Source: Nitratireductor sp. (GTDB lineage Bacteria > Pseudomonadota > Alphaproteobacteria > Rhizobiales > Rhizobiaceae). Taken from it: a DNA stretch of 41,227 nt. The DNA lies in assembly GCA_020441855.1 (NCBI GenBank), contig JAGRLL010000154.1, positions 1-41,227 of the forward strand, read 5' to 3'. The notes under the pieces were generated by a model. That model was given only the letters and a program-made list of their open reading frames with translations, was not told where the DNA came from and searched no databases. Position numbers and translations under genes: made by a program. Positions 7,283 through 15,121 of the stretch are shown here, piece after piece. Each line of letters starts with the position of its first letter. Position 1 is the first letter of the stretch.

Positions 7283-8191
7283 TCAACTTGTGCCGTAGAC
7301 CGGTTTTGCCGCCGGACGGTGGGCGAGCAATTCCTCGATCTTCGATCCGACGCCTTCGGCATCCCATCGCGAACCCTTGTCGAATTCCGGCCCGTCGTTC
7401 CAGCCCAGGCAGATTCGGATGATGCCGCCGACGAGCTCGAATACCTGTCCGCTCACTCCCGCCGAGCGCTCGCTGCACAGCCAGGCCACCAGCGGTGCGG
7501 TGTTTTCCGGCGCGAAGATGTCGAAGACGCCTTCCTTGGGTTTCATCGCCTCGGCAAAGGCCGTTTCCGTCATGCGCGTTCGCGCGACCGGGGCCAGTGC
7601 GTTGGCGGTGATTCCGTAACGCGCGAGTTCGGCCGCCTGCACGAGCGTGAGCGTGGCAATGCCCGCCTTCGCCGCCGAATAGGCGCTCTGGCCGATACTG
7701 CCCTGCAACCCGGCACCCGACGAGGTGTTGATGATGCGCGCATCGACCTTTTCGCCGGCCTTCTGGCGTCCACGCCAATATTCGGCTGCGTGGCGGCTGA
7801 TGCAGAAATGCCCCCTCAGGTGCACCTGCATCACCGCGTCCCATTCATCCGGCGTGCAGGATACGAACATGCGGTCGCGCACGAAGCCGGCATTGTTTAC
7901 CACGGCATGCAATTCCCCGAAGGCGTCGAGCGCGGCCTGGACGATGCGTCCGCCTGCCTCGAAGTCCGTGACATCGTCGGTATTGGCGATCGCTTCGCCG
8001 CCCATTGCCCTGATCTCGTCGACGACCTGTTGTGCGGGGTTTTCCGCCGTGGCGTCGCCGTGCGTGCCAACCCCCAGGTCGTTGACGATCACCTTGGCGC
8101 CTTCGCCGGCAAGGCCCAGCGCGTAGGCCCGGCCAAGGCCGCGGCCGGCGCCGGTGACGATGACAACACGATTCTGGCAGATGCCAGCCAT
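7283..8191 (-). CDS. Hsd4A/Rv3548c-like SDR, (3R)-hydroxyacyl-CoA or hydroxysteroid dehydrogenase
   Basis: A 302-residue SDR. I place the start at the ATG at 8191-8189 because GAAGGAGAAT directly precedes it; a longer frame upstream runs into the previous gene. The N-terminus VVIVTGAGRGLGRAYALGLA followed by VIVNDLG is the hallmark of the SDR domain of peroxisomal multifunctional enzyme 2 and of Hsd4A (Rv3502c), which oxidises (R)-hydroxyacyl-CoAs of steroid side chains. The length also fits Rv3548c of the KstR2 regulon. NNAGFVRDRM and catalytic Tyr/Lys in GQSAYSAAKAGIA are intact, and a ~45-residue C-terminal tail follows the fold. It is the last gene of the seven-gene - strand operon, 13 bases after the PaaY-like gene. 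Confidence 0.82.
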   Translation of the reverse strand: MAGICQNRVVIVTGAGRGLGRAYALGLAGEGAKVIVNDLGVGTHGDATAENPAQQVVDEIRAMGGEAIANTDDVTDFEAGGRIVQAALDAFGELHAVVNNAGFVRDRMFVSCTPDEWDAVMQVHLRGHFCISRHAAEYWRGRQKAGEKVDARIINTSSGAGLQGSIGQSAYSAAKAGIATLTLVQAAELARYGITANALAPVARTRMTETAFAEAMKPKEGVFDIFAPENTAPLVAWLCSERSAGVSGQVFELVGGIIRICLGWNDGPEFDKGSRWDAEGVGSKIEELLAHRPAAKPVYGTS

Positions 8192-8204
8192 GGTATTCTC
8201 CTTC

Positions 8205-8807
8205 TCAATCCGGTCTGGTGGACAAGCGCACGGCGCGTGCGTCGCCCGCATTGCGCCGGCGGTTGGGTTCGGGTTCACGCAAGGGTTCGCATTCCCGCAG
8301 GTCCGCGAGCGAGCGGTCGGCAAGGCGCTGGTACTCGCCGTTGCCGTCATTGCGCCAAAGGATGGCCTTCTCCGGCAATTCCCTGACCGGTTTCGCCGGG
8401 TTGCCGGCGATCAGATGGCGTGCAGGCATGATTGCGTCGTTCCTGACGAGGCTGAGCGCAGCAACCAGGGATTCCTCGCCGATCTCGGCACCGTCCAGCA
8501 CGACACTGTTCATGCCGACGAGTGCGTTCACCCCGACCGCGCAGCCGTGCAGCACGACGCCATGGCCGATGGTCGCGCCGCGCTTCACGATACAGTCCGA
8601 ACCCGCCCCGGTATGCAAGGTGCAGCAATCCTGGATGCTCGAATCTCCCTCGATGAGAATGCGTCCGAAATCGCCGCGAAGCGAGGCGTGCGGGCCGATA
8701 TAGCAGCGCGGCCCGATCGTGACATCGCCGATCAGCACCGCACTGGGATGCAGGTAGGTGGTCGGATCGACAACCGGCACGATGCCCTCGAAGGAATAGA
8801 CCGGCAT
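8205..8807 (-). CDS. PaaY/CaiE-type gamma-carbonic-anhydrase-like hexapeptide-repeat protein
   Basis: A 200-residue left-handed beta-helix protein. It opens MPVYSFEGIVPVVDPTTYLHPSAVLIGDV and continues with hexapeptide repeats (IGPHASLRGDFG, IGHGVVLHGC, VGMNSVVLDGAEIGEES). Metal-type histidines are visible in CTLHTG and GHGVVLHGC. The sequence pattern and the EYQRLADR C-terminal helix match PaaY and CaiE. PaaY is a thioesterase that clears dead-end CoA esters in phenylacetate breakdown, while CaiE supports the carnitine CoA cycle. Here it sits between the FadA6-like thiolase (4-base gap) and an SDR, so a role in freeing CoA from stalled steroid-acyl-CoAs is plausible. The C-terminal ~30 residues are Arg/Asp/Pro-rich and unlike the family core. 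Confidence 0.82.
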   Translation of the reverse strand: MPVYSFEGIVPVVDPTTYLHPSAVLIGDVTIGPRCYIGPHASLRGDFGRILIEGDSSIQDCCTLHTGAGSDCIVKRGATIGHGVVLHGCAVGVNALVGMNSVVLDGAEIGEESLVAALSLVRNDAIMPARHLIAGNPAKPVRELPEKAILWRNDGNGEYQRLADRSLADLRECEPLREPEPNRRRNAGDARAVRLSTRPD

Positions 8808-8811
8808 GGGG

Positions 8812-9963
8812 CTACAATCTTTCGATGATCGTTACGTTGGCCTGCCCGCCGCCCTCGCACATGGTCTGCAGGCCGTAACGGCCCTGGCGACGTTCGAGTT
8901 CGCAAAGCAGCGTCGTCATGACGCGCGCGCCGGTCGCGCCGATCGGATGGCCGAGCGCAATGGCGCCGCCGTTGACGTTCACCTTCTCGTGCGGAATGCC
9001 GATCTCCTTCATCCAGGCAAGCGGAATGGAGGCGAAGGCCTCGTTGCATTCGAAAAGGTCGATGTCGTCGACGGAAAGGCCGCTTTTCTTCAACGCATGC
9101 TGCGTGGCGGGAATGGGCGCGGTCAGCATCCACACGGGATCGGCGGCGCGCACCGTCATGGTGTGGATACGCGCCCGCGGTTTCAGGCCGTGATCCTTCA
9201 CCGCGCGTTCAGATGCGATCAGCAATGCCGATGAAGCATCGGCGTTCTGGCTCGAAACGCCGGCGGTTACGCTTCCGCCCTCGACCAGGGGTTTGAGTTC
9301 CGCCATCTTCTCGATGCTGGTTTCGCGGCGCGGCGTTTCGTCGGTGTCGAATTCGCCAACCGGTACGATCTCGCGCTTGAAGCGCCCGGAATCGATGGCA
9401 TCGATGGCGCGACGATGGCTTTCGAATGCGAAGCGCTCCATTTCCTCGCGCGAACTTTTCCACTTCTCCGCGATCATCTCTGCAGAGCGGAACTGGCCGA
9501 CTTCCTGGTCTCCGTAACGCGCTTGCCAGCCCTGCGAGGTGGCGAAGGGCGTGGGAAAGCCGAATTGCTGGCCGACGATCATCGCTGCCGAGATGGGGAT
9601 CGCGTTCATGTTCTGCACGCCGCCGGCAACCACCAGATCCTGCTGGCCGCTCATCACGCCAAGGGCCGCGAAGTGAACCGCCTGCTGCGCCGAACCGCAT
9701 TGGCGGTCGACTGTCACGCCCGGCACATGTTCGGGCAGGCCGGCCACCAGCCAGCAGGTTCTCGCGATATCGCCAGACTGGCTTCCGATGGTGTCGGTGC
9801 AGCCATAGATCACGTCATCCACGGCGCCGGGATCGATGTCGGTGCGCTGCATCAGCGCCGAGATCGGCACCGCGCCCAGGTCGGCCGAATGCATGGCCGC
9901 GAGCGACCCTTTCTTGCGCCCGACGGGGGTGCGCACCGCGTCGACAATGTAAGCCTCAGGCAT
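8812..9963 (-). CDS. fadA6: FadA6-like thiolase
   Basis: A 383-residue thiolase II-type enzyme. The start is the ATG at 9963, with AAGGAAAG upstream. All catalytic elements are present: nucleophile Cys89 in VDRQCGSAQQAVHFAA, NEAF at 307-310, His339 in GGAIALGHPIGATGAR, and Cys369 in MCEGGGQ. In the HIP pathway FadA6 (Rv3556c, about the same length) cleaves the beta-keto CoA ester produced after rings C and D are opened. Its presence in one operon with two acyl-CoA dehydrogenases and a crotonase, next to the ipdC-echA20-ipdF genes, supports that role. The start overlaps the end of the upstream dehydrogenase gene by 8 bases, which implies translational coupling. A general acetyl-CoA acetyltransferase is the alternative. 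Confidence 0.85.
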   Translation of the reverse strand: MPEAYIVDAVRTPVGRKKGSLAAMHSADLGAVPISALMQRTDIDPGAVDDVIYGCTDTIGSQSGDIARTCWLVAGLPEHVPGVTVDRQCGSAQQAVHFAALGVMSGQQDLVVAGGVQNMNAIPISAAMIVGQQFGFPTPFATSQGWQARYGDQEVGQFRSAEMIAEKWKSSREEMERFAFESHRRAIDAIDSGRFKREIVPVGEFDTDETPRRETSIEKMAELKPLVEGGSVTAGVSSQNADASSALLIASERAVKDHGLKPRARIHTMTVRAADPVWMLTAPIPATQHALKKSGLSVDDIDLFECNEAFASIPLAWMKEIGIPHEKVNVNGGAIALGHPIGATGARVMTTLLCELERRQGRYGLQTMCEGGGQANVTIIERL

Positions 9964-11011
9964 TCTGACTTTCCTTTGCGAATGTGTGTTCCGGCCCGAG
10001 CCGGCCGGTGAAGACACGTTGACCGACGCGCGCGCGGTGGAAGGCTTTTGTGCCCCACCAGCTGTCGAGTGCGATGGCGCGCTTGAGGTAGAAGTGGACG
10101 TCGACCTCCCAGGAATAACCCATCGCGCCATGGACCTGGATCGCCGCGCGCACGGCATCGTCCGCTGCCTGCCCGGCGGCAAGCTTTGCATGCGAGACAC
10201 GCGCCGCCGAATAGAGATCGGATTGGGGTAGCGATGCCGCCGCGGCATGGACGACGGGCTTTGCGAATTCGATCTTCACCTGTGCGCTCGCCAGACGGTG
10301 CTTGACCGCCTGATAGCTGCCGATCGGCTTGCCGAATTGCCGGCGTTCGCCGGCATAGGCGACGGCAAGGTCGACGCTGCGTTGCGCGATGCCGATGAGT
10401 TGGGCGGCCGCGAACAATGCGCCGCGATCGAACGCGGCGCGAAGCATCGGCGCTGCATCGGCGGCGCTGGCGATCCGGGTTGACGATCCGGGTTCGAAAG
10501 CGACGGTGAACAACCGGCGGAACGGGTCGACGCTTTCCTGTCTTTCCAGCCTTGCCTGCGCCGGGTTGACCAGATGCAGTTCGCCCTCGCGTTCGAGAAG
10601 GAGCGCGCCCGCGCTGTCTGCGTCTGCGATGAAGGCATTCGACGGATGCGAGACGGCTATCGTGGCCGCGCCTTCAAGGGCTGCTGCGAGCAATTCGTTA
10701 CCCGGCGCTGCTTCGGCCAGAAGCGGCAGCGCGACACCGGCATTCTCGACAAGCGGCTCGGGCAGGCAGGCATGGCCGGCGGCTTCCGCGATGCGCACGA
10801 AATCGACTGGTTTCAGACCGAGCCCGCCATAGCTCTCCGGCACCAGAGCGCCGGCAAGGCCCATGTCGACGATGCCGGACCAGCGACGTTCGTCGCGCGC
10901 CTGGCCCGATTCCATCAGCCTGCGCAAATCGGACGACTGGCAAAGGTCGCCGAGCAGCTCGCGCAGGACGTTCGCCATCATTTCCTGTTCTTCGGTGAAG
11001 CGAAAATCCAT
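9956..11011 (-). CDS. Acyl-CoA dehydrogenase, partner subunit of a probable hetero-oligomer
   Basis: A 351-residue acyl-CoA dehydrogenase. It has the N-terminal helical domain (MDFRFTEEQEMM), a shortened middle domain, and the C-terminal FAD/tetramer helices (RRQFGKPIGSYQAVKHRLA, IQVHGAMGYSWE). At the helix-G position where isovaleryl-type enzymes carry the catalytic glutamate, this protein has Asp195 in RAAFDRGALF. The companion gene has FERG there. Steroid-degrading bacteria commonly use alpha2beta2 dehydrogenases built from two different FadE chains with one active-site type. The 3-base spacing to the larger dehydrogenase gene fits such a pair. The exact substrate is not readable, but a ring C/D or side-chain CoA ester is likely. 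Confidence 0.83.
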   Translation of the reverse strand: MDFRFTEEQEMMANVLRELLGDLCQSSDLRRLMESGQARDERRWSGIVDMGLAGALVPESYGGLGLKPVDFVRIAEAAGHACLPEPLVENAGVALPLLAEAAPGNELLAAALEGAATIAVSHPSNAFIADADSAGALLLEREGELHLVNPAQARLERQESVDPFRRLFTVAFEPGSSTRIASAADAAPMLRAAFDRGALFAAAQLIGIAQRSVDLAVAYAGERRQFGKPIGSYQAVKHRLASAQVKIEFAKPVVHAAAASLPQSDLYSAARVSHAKLAAGQAADDAVRAAIQVHGAMGYSWEVDVHFYLKRAIALDSWWGTKAFHRARVGQRVFTGRLGPEHTFAKESQNA

Positions 11012-11014
11012 CGC

Positions 11015-12178
11015 TCAGGCTCTCGGCAGGCTAAGCATGCGCTCGGCGATGATGTTGCGTTGTATCTCGTTGGAACCGGCATAGATGGGGCCGGCGAGGG
11101 AGAAGAAGTAGCCGTCAAGCCATCTGCCCACATCGCCGGCTGCCGGTGCCGAATGCAGGAGTTCAGCCCGGGCGCCCAGGATCGAAAGCGCGCTCCTGTG
11201 CATGGCGATGTCCATTTCAGACCAGAAGATCTTGTTGGTGCTCGCTTCTGCGCCGATACGTTCGCCTGCTTCCAGCCGGGAGGCCGTGGCATACACCGAG
11301 AGCGCATAGGCTTCCGCGTCCATCCAGCTTTGCAGTACAGCGGCTTGCACGCACGGCTCGACCTCGTTCTCGTGCGCCTTGTATAGGTCGACCAGCTTTC
11401 TGGCTGCCACTTGAAAGCGGGCCGGCGAACGCAGCATCAGGCCGCGCTCGAAACCGGCGGTGGCCATGCAGATGCTCCAGCCTTCGCCTTCGCCGCCCAG
11501 CCGGTTGAATGCCGGCACGCGCACGTCTTCGAGAAAGATTTCGGCAAAGCCGGTCTCTCCGTCGATCTGCGGTATCGGTTGCACGCGAACACCGGGTGCA
11601 TCGAGCGGGAAGAAGATCAGCGACAGGCCCTTGTGGCGTTCCGATTGCGGGTCGGTGCGGAACAGGCCGAAAGCCCAGTCTGCATAGACCGCGCGCGAGG
11701 ACCAGATCTTGTGCCCTTTAAGAAGATAGTCGTCGCCATCGCGTGTCGCGGACGAGGATACCGCCGCGAGGTCGCTGCCGGCCTGCGGTTCCGACCATGC
11801 CTGCGCCCATATCTCGTCGCCGCAGGCCATTGCCGTGAGGAACCGCGCCTTCTGCTCGTCCGTGCCGTATTCCATGAGGGTGGGTCCGAGAAGAAAAATG
11901 CCGTTCTGGTTGACTCGCAACGGCGCTTGCGCACGGTAATATTCTTCCTCGAAGATCAGCCATTGGATCAGGTCGAGGCCGCGCCCGCCATAGCGCTTGG
12001 GCCAGGTGACCATGCCCCATTGCCCCTCGCTCAGCGTGCGTTCCCAGGCCCTGTGTGCCTCGAATCCCTCTCGGGACAGATCGAATGACGGCAGCGGGGC
12101 GGAGGGCACGTTCGCCTCCATCCATGTGCGGACTTCCTGACGGAAGGCTTCCTGCTCGTCGGTGTAATGCAAGTCCAC
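11015..12178 (-). CDS. Acyl-CoA dehydrogenase, FadE30-like catalytic subunit
   Basis: A 387-residue acyl-CoA dehydrogenase with normal domain order. FAD- and substrate-contact motifs are visible: WAQAWSEPQAGSDLAAV (124-140), IWSSRAVYADW (158-168), and the C-terminal YAGSNEIQRNIIAERMLSLPR. The catalytic base is probably Glu244 in AGFERG, because the other possible site in the YAGSNEIQR loop carries Ala. The general layout and the NIIAERxLxLPR end resemble FadE30 (Rv3560c) and related KstR2-regulon dehydrogenases. The gene follows the crotonase after 52 bases and precedes the smaller dehydrogenase by 3 bases, so they probably form one heteromeric enzyme. It likely introduces the alpha-beta double bond in an indane carboxyl-CoA or a ring-opened product. 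Confidence 0.84.
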   Translation of the reverse strand: MDLHYTDEQEAFRQEVRTWMEANVPSAPLPSFDLSREGFEAHRAWERTLSEGQWGMVTWPKRYGGRGLDLIQWLIFEEEYYRAQAPLRVNQNGIFLLGPTLMEYGTDEQKARFLTAMACGDEIWAQAWSEPQAGSDLAAVSSSATRDGDDYLLKGHKIWSSRAVYADWAFGLFRTDPQSERHKGLSLIFFPLDAPGVRVQPIPQIDGETGFAEIFLEDVRVPAFNRLGGEGEGWSICMATAGFERGLMLRSPARFQVAARKLVDLYKAHENEVEPCVQAAVLQSWMDAEAYALSVYATASRLEAGERIGAEASTNKIFWSEMDIAMHRSALSILGARAELLHSAPAAGDVGRWLDGYFFSLAGPIYAGSNEIQRNIIAERMLSLPRA

Positions 12179-12230
12179 GATCGCGGATCCCGTTATTGGC
12201 CGGCAATGCCTGGTTCAGTTTCTGGCCGGT

Positions 12231-13127
12231 TCAGTCCTTGCCGGCCTGCTTCTTGTTGGCGGCGGCCATGCTCTTGCCGTCGAGTCCGCCAAGGCGGTCG
12301 CCGGTGACAAGATCGTTCTGGGCGTGCGCGAAATGGTGCATGTGGTAGACGGCATCCATGGCTACGCGCTTGCCCGCCAGTTCTTCGACGTGGTTGATCG
12401 CCTGTTTGCCGAGCCACAATCCGAGCCGGGGGAAGCCGGCGAGCTTGGTCGCCATTTCACGGCCGGCCTCGTCCAGTTCCTCGCGCGTGACGATCTTGTT
12501 GACCATGCCGAACTGGTGCGCGCGCGCCGCGGGCATGCGTTCGCCGAGCAGCAGGAATTCCTTGGCCACGCGCGGCGGCAATTCATAGGCGTGAGCAAAA
12601 TATTCCACGCCCGGAATGCCCATCCGCATCACGGGATCCTGAAAGAAGGCATCTTCCGTGGCGATGATGAAATCGCATATCCAGGCGAGCATCAGGCCGC
12701 CCGCGACACAGGCGCCCTGGACGAGCGCGATCGTGGGTTTCTGCATCTCGCGCCAGCGCCTGCACATGCCCAGATAGACCTCGTGCTCGCGCGTATAGAG
12801 AAACTCGGCGCCGGGCTTGTTGAAGTGATCCGCCCACAAGAGGCGGCGCTCGAAGCTCTTGTCGACATCGCGTCCCGGCGTGCCGATGTCGTGGCCGGCG
12901 GAGAAATGCTTGCCCGCGCCTTTCAGGATGATCGCCCGCACAGCGTCGTCATCGATCGCCCGCTTGAAGGCGTCGTCCAGCGCGTAGGTCATCTGGGAGT
13001 TCTGGACATTGTTGTAGGTCGGGCGATTCATGGTCACCCACGCGATCGGCCCCTCGGTCTCATACAGGACCGGCTCGTCCGTCTCGTAGACAATGTCCGC
13101 TTTTCGCGGCTCGACGAAGTCGTTCAT
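12231..13127 (-). CDS. Crotonase-family protein (EchA13-like) lacking both classical hydratase glutamates
   Basis: A 298-residue crotonase-fold protein with a ~15-residue N-terminal extension and a Lys/Ala-rich C-terminus. The oxyanion-hole region is AGKHFSAGHDIG (71-82), followed by a long lid (FNKPGAEFLYTREHEVYLGM). The second block is GACVAGGLMLAWICDFIIATEDAF. The two glutamates that add water in enoyl-CoA hydratases align with Met146 and Val166, so it is unlikely to be a simple hydratase. The FFQDPVMRMGIPGVEYFAHAYE segment resembles EchA13 (Rv1935c)-type proteins of unproven function. It is the second gene of the - strand operon, between the thioesterase and the dehydrogenase pair. Isomerase, hydrolase or C-C lyase activity is possible. 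Confidence 0.8.
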   Translation of the reverse strand: MNDFVEPRKADIVYETDEPVLYETEGPIAWVTMNRPTYNNVQNSQMTYALDDAFKRAIDDDAVRAIILKGAGKHFSAGHDIGTPGRDVDKSFERRLLWADHFNKPGAEFLYTREHEVYLGMCRRWREMQKPTIALVQGACVAGGLMLAWICDFIIATEDAFFQDPVMRMGIPGVEYFAHAYELPPRVAKEFLLLGERMPAARAHQFGMVNKIVTREELDEAGREMATKLAGFPRLGLWLGKQAINHVEELAGKRVAMDAVYHMHHFAHAQNDLVTGDRLGGLDGKSMAAANKKQAGKD

Positions 13128-13268
13128 CTCATGCCCTTTCGTATCTGGCGGAACTTATGGTCAGGTCGTATGCGGGCAATCGTCCAAAGAGACTAAAGCC
13201 ACTGCCGGCCTCTCCCATCATCGGCCCGTGCCGGCGGTTCGTCGAGAGGCGCGGAGCGGCCGGCCGGA

Positions 13269-13781
13269 TCAGCGCACGGGCCGACGGCCTTCGATCCGGT
13301 GCAATATGCCTGCAACCGGCGGTTCGCCGGCATGCGCCGCGACGCAACGTGCGATGACGGCGCGCGCCTGCGGCGACGTCATTTCGACGCTCTTTCGGGT
13401 GCGCAGATCGACGTGGATCGACACCGCATCGACATGGGCGGCCCTGTACTGGCGGGTGAGGTTCCACATTTCGTGGAAATGATGAACTCGGCGGAAGTCC
13501 GTCCAGATCACACGGCTGCGGACCTCGATCGCGTCTCCCGACATGTTCTCCCGTTCGTAGCCGACGAGTTTCTCGAGCCGGAAGAAGGTCAGGCCGGTCT
13601 CGCGGATGGAGTTCTCCTCGATGCCGAATTCCACGAAGAACCGCATTTCGGCCTCGTCGAACACCCGGTCGTACCAGGATACGTTCATGTGCTCGTTGGC
13701 ATCCAGCCAATCGGGTCCCACTTCGCCACGGAAGCTGACATGGGGATGGGGGAAATCTTCTGGCGGAGTGAATGTGCTCAT
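13269..13781 (-). CDS. Hotdog-fold acyl-CoA thioesterase (4HBT-like)
   Basis: A 170-residue protein starting at ATG 13781 (AGGAC about 10 bases upstream); an in-frame ATG 12 codons earlier lacks a ribosome-binding site. The segment DWLDANEHMNVSWYDRVFDEA (positions about 24-44) is the 4-hydroxybenzoyl-CoA thioesterase-type motif, with the acidic residue, HMN, and the following helix. The rest continues as a single hotdog domain (SVIWTDFRRVHHFHEMWN region). It would release CoA from steroid-derived or branched acyl-CoAs. It is the first gene of the - strand operon, 141 bases upstream of the crotonase, and diverges from the SDR at 14112. Actual substrate unknown. Confidence 0.78.
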   Translation of the reverse strand: MSTFTPPEDFPHPHVSFRGEVGPDWLDANEHMNVSWYDRVFDEAEMRFFVEFGIEENSIRETGLTFFRLEKLVGYERENMSGDAIEVRSRVIWTDFRRVHHFHEMWNLTRQYRAAHVDAVSIHVDLRTRKSVEMTSPQARAVIARCVAAHAGEPPVAGILHRIEGRRPVR

Positions 13782-14111
13782 CGTCCAGTCCTGGATATGC
13801 GGGCATCGCCCACGCATCGGCCAAACGGACTATCAGGCCGTTACGGGGGCTAACTTCACCTGCGCGCGCCATTCCCTGTCCTGACCTGGGCACCGATCCG
13901 GCTTCGGCCGTGCTCCAGGAAGCTCTGACCGCCGGTAAGCGTGATGTAAGCATGACGATTGAGCGCACTTTGCATTCGCATGATCCATTTGGACGTTTCG
14001 TCCGGGCAGGGGCCGGCTTACGGATCGCTTGCGATGATCTGGCCAATCGATTCTTGACCAAGCGACGACTGGGCCGAACCGCGCCGCCAACCGAAGAAAA
14101 GGGATTCCCGC
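13782..14111. other. Divergent promoter region between thioesterase operon and SDR
   Basis: This 330-base stretch should hold the promoters of the seven-gene - strand operon and of the + strand SDR. I see no gene in it. A 5-bp inverted repeat GGACG-TTT-CGTCC lies at 13991-14003. It shares its half-site with the repeat at 5579-5594 in front of the FadD3-like gene, so a common regulator is possible but unproven. Confidence 0.5.
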
Positions 14112-14984
14112 ATGAGCGAGACAAACGCCGCCAGACCCGTTGCCGTCGTAACCGGAGCCAGTCGCGGCCTCGGGCGAGGGATCGCCATTTCATTGGGCGC
14201 GGCGGGATACACCGTCTATTGCACGGGGCGGAGCGGTTCCAGGCCGACCGGCACATGGTCGGGCACGGTTCATGACACGGCCAGGGCCGTGGACGAGGCG
14301 GGCGGCGAGGGCGTCGCGATCGTTTGCGACCACCTCGATGACAAGCAGACCGCCGGCCTTTTCGAGCAGGTGAAAGCCGACAGAGGCAGGCTTGATGTCC
14401 TCGTCAACAATGCGTTTGGCATGCCCGACTGGTCCGTGAAGGATAGCCCCTTCTGGGAAAGACCGCTCTCGCTGTGGACGGACATGATCGATATCGGCTT
14501 GCGAAGCTCCTATGCCGCGAGCACCCTTGCCGCGCCGCTCATGATCGCCTCGGGACCGGGCGGACTGATCGTCAACACGTCGGGCCCAGGCGCCAGGGTA
14601 TTTCGCCATAGCCTGCCCTACGGGGTTGGCAAGGCCGGGCAGGACAAATTGGCCTTCGACATGGCGCACGATCTCGCCGGGCATTCGATCGCTGCCGTTT
14701 CGATCTGGCCCGGCCTGATCGGCACGGAACGAACGCTCAGCCATCTGGGCCGTGGCGAAGTCGACAGCATCAAGGGGCTGAAAGACTACATGGAGTCGGA
14801 ATTCTTCTGCGGGCGGGTAATCGCCGCCCTGCACGCCGCGCCGGATCTCATGTCGTTTTCCGGTGGCACCTTCTATGCCACCGAACTGGCGGAACGCTTT
14901 GGTGTCGAAGATGTGGACGGCGGCCGTCCGCTGTCGCGGCGCCCGCTATACGGCGCACCGCTCTACCAGCCAATCAAGCCCTGA
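14112..14984 (+). CDS. DHRS1-like short-chain dehydrogenase/reductase
   Basis: A 290-residue SDR with AAGGGA before the ATG. The Rossmann motif is VVTGASRGLGRGIAISLG (about 12-29). NNAFG replaces the usual NNAG, and catalytic Tyr/Lys are in LPYGVGKAGQDKL. The layout (an insertion with GRSGSRPTGTWSGTVHDTA after strand 2, and a C-terminal ~40-residue tail after the core) resembles the DHRS1 family, whose members reduce various ketones including steroids. It is a single + strand gene between the catabolic operon and the first LIV transporter, ending in convergent orientation to livF. Its role in the pathway is inferred from location only. Confidence 0.75.
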   Translation: MSETNAARPVAVVTGASRGLGRGIAISLGAAGYTVYCTGRSGSRPTGTWSGTVHDTARAVDEAGGEGVAIVCDHLDDKQTAGLFEQVKADRGRLDVLVNNAFGMPDWSVKDSPFWERPLSLWTDMIDIGLRSSYAASTLAAPLMIASGPGGLIVNTSGPGARVFRHSLPYGVGKAGQDKLAFDMAHDLAGHSIAAVSIWPGLIGTERTLSHLGRGEVDSIKGLKDYMESEFFCGRVIAALHAAPDLMSFSGGTFYATELAERFGVEDVDGGRPLSRRPLYGAPLYQPIKP

Positions 14985-15021
14985 AGCATTCTTTGGCCCT
15001 GAAGCATATTGGCAATTGCCG

Positions 15022-15055
15022 GCCTGCGTTCAGGCATTTGCGCAGGAACGCAGGC
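15022..15055. terminator. Perfect 10-bp hairpin between convergent SDR and livF
   Basis: GCCTGCGTTC (15022-15031) and GAACGCAGGC (15046-15055) are exact inverted copies around a 14-base loop. The element lies 38 bases after the SDR stop and 67 bases beyond the livF stop on the other strand, so it probably limits read-through in both directions. No long T-run follows on either side. Confidence 0.55.
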
Positions 15056-15121
15056 TGATCCGCCAATCCTCGCGTCGCAAACGCGCTCGTCTCACGAATG
15101 CGTTGGTCACCCGGCGTCGCG

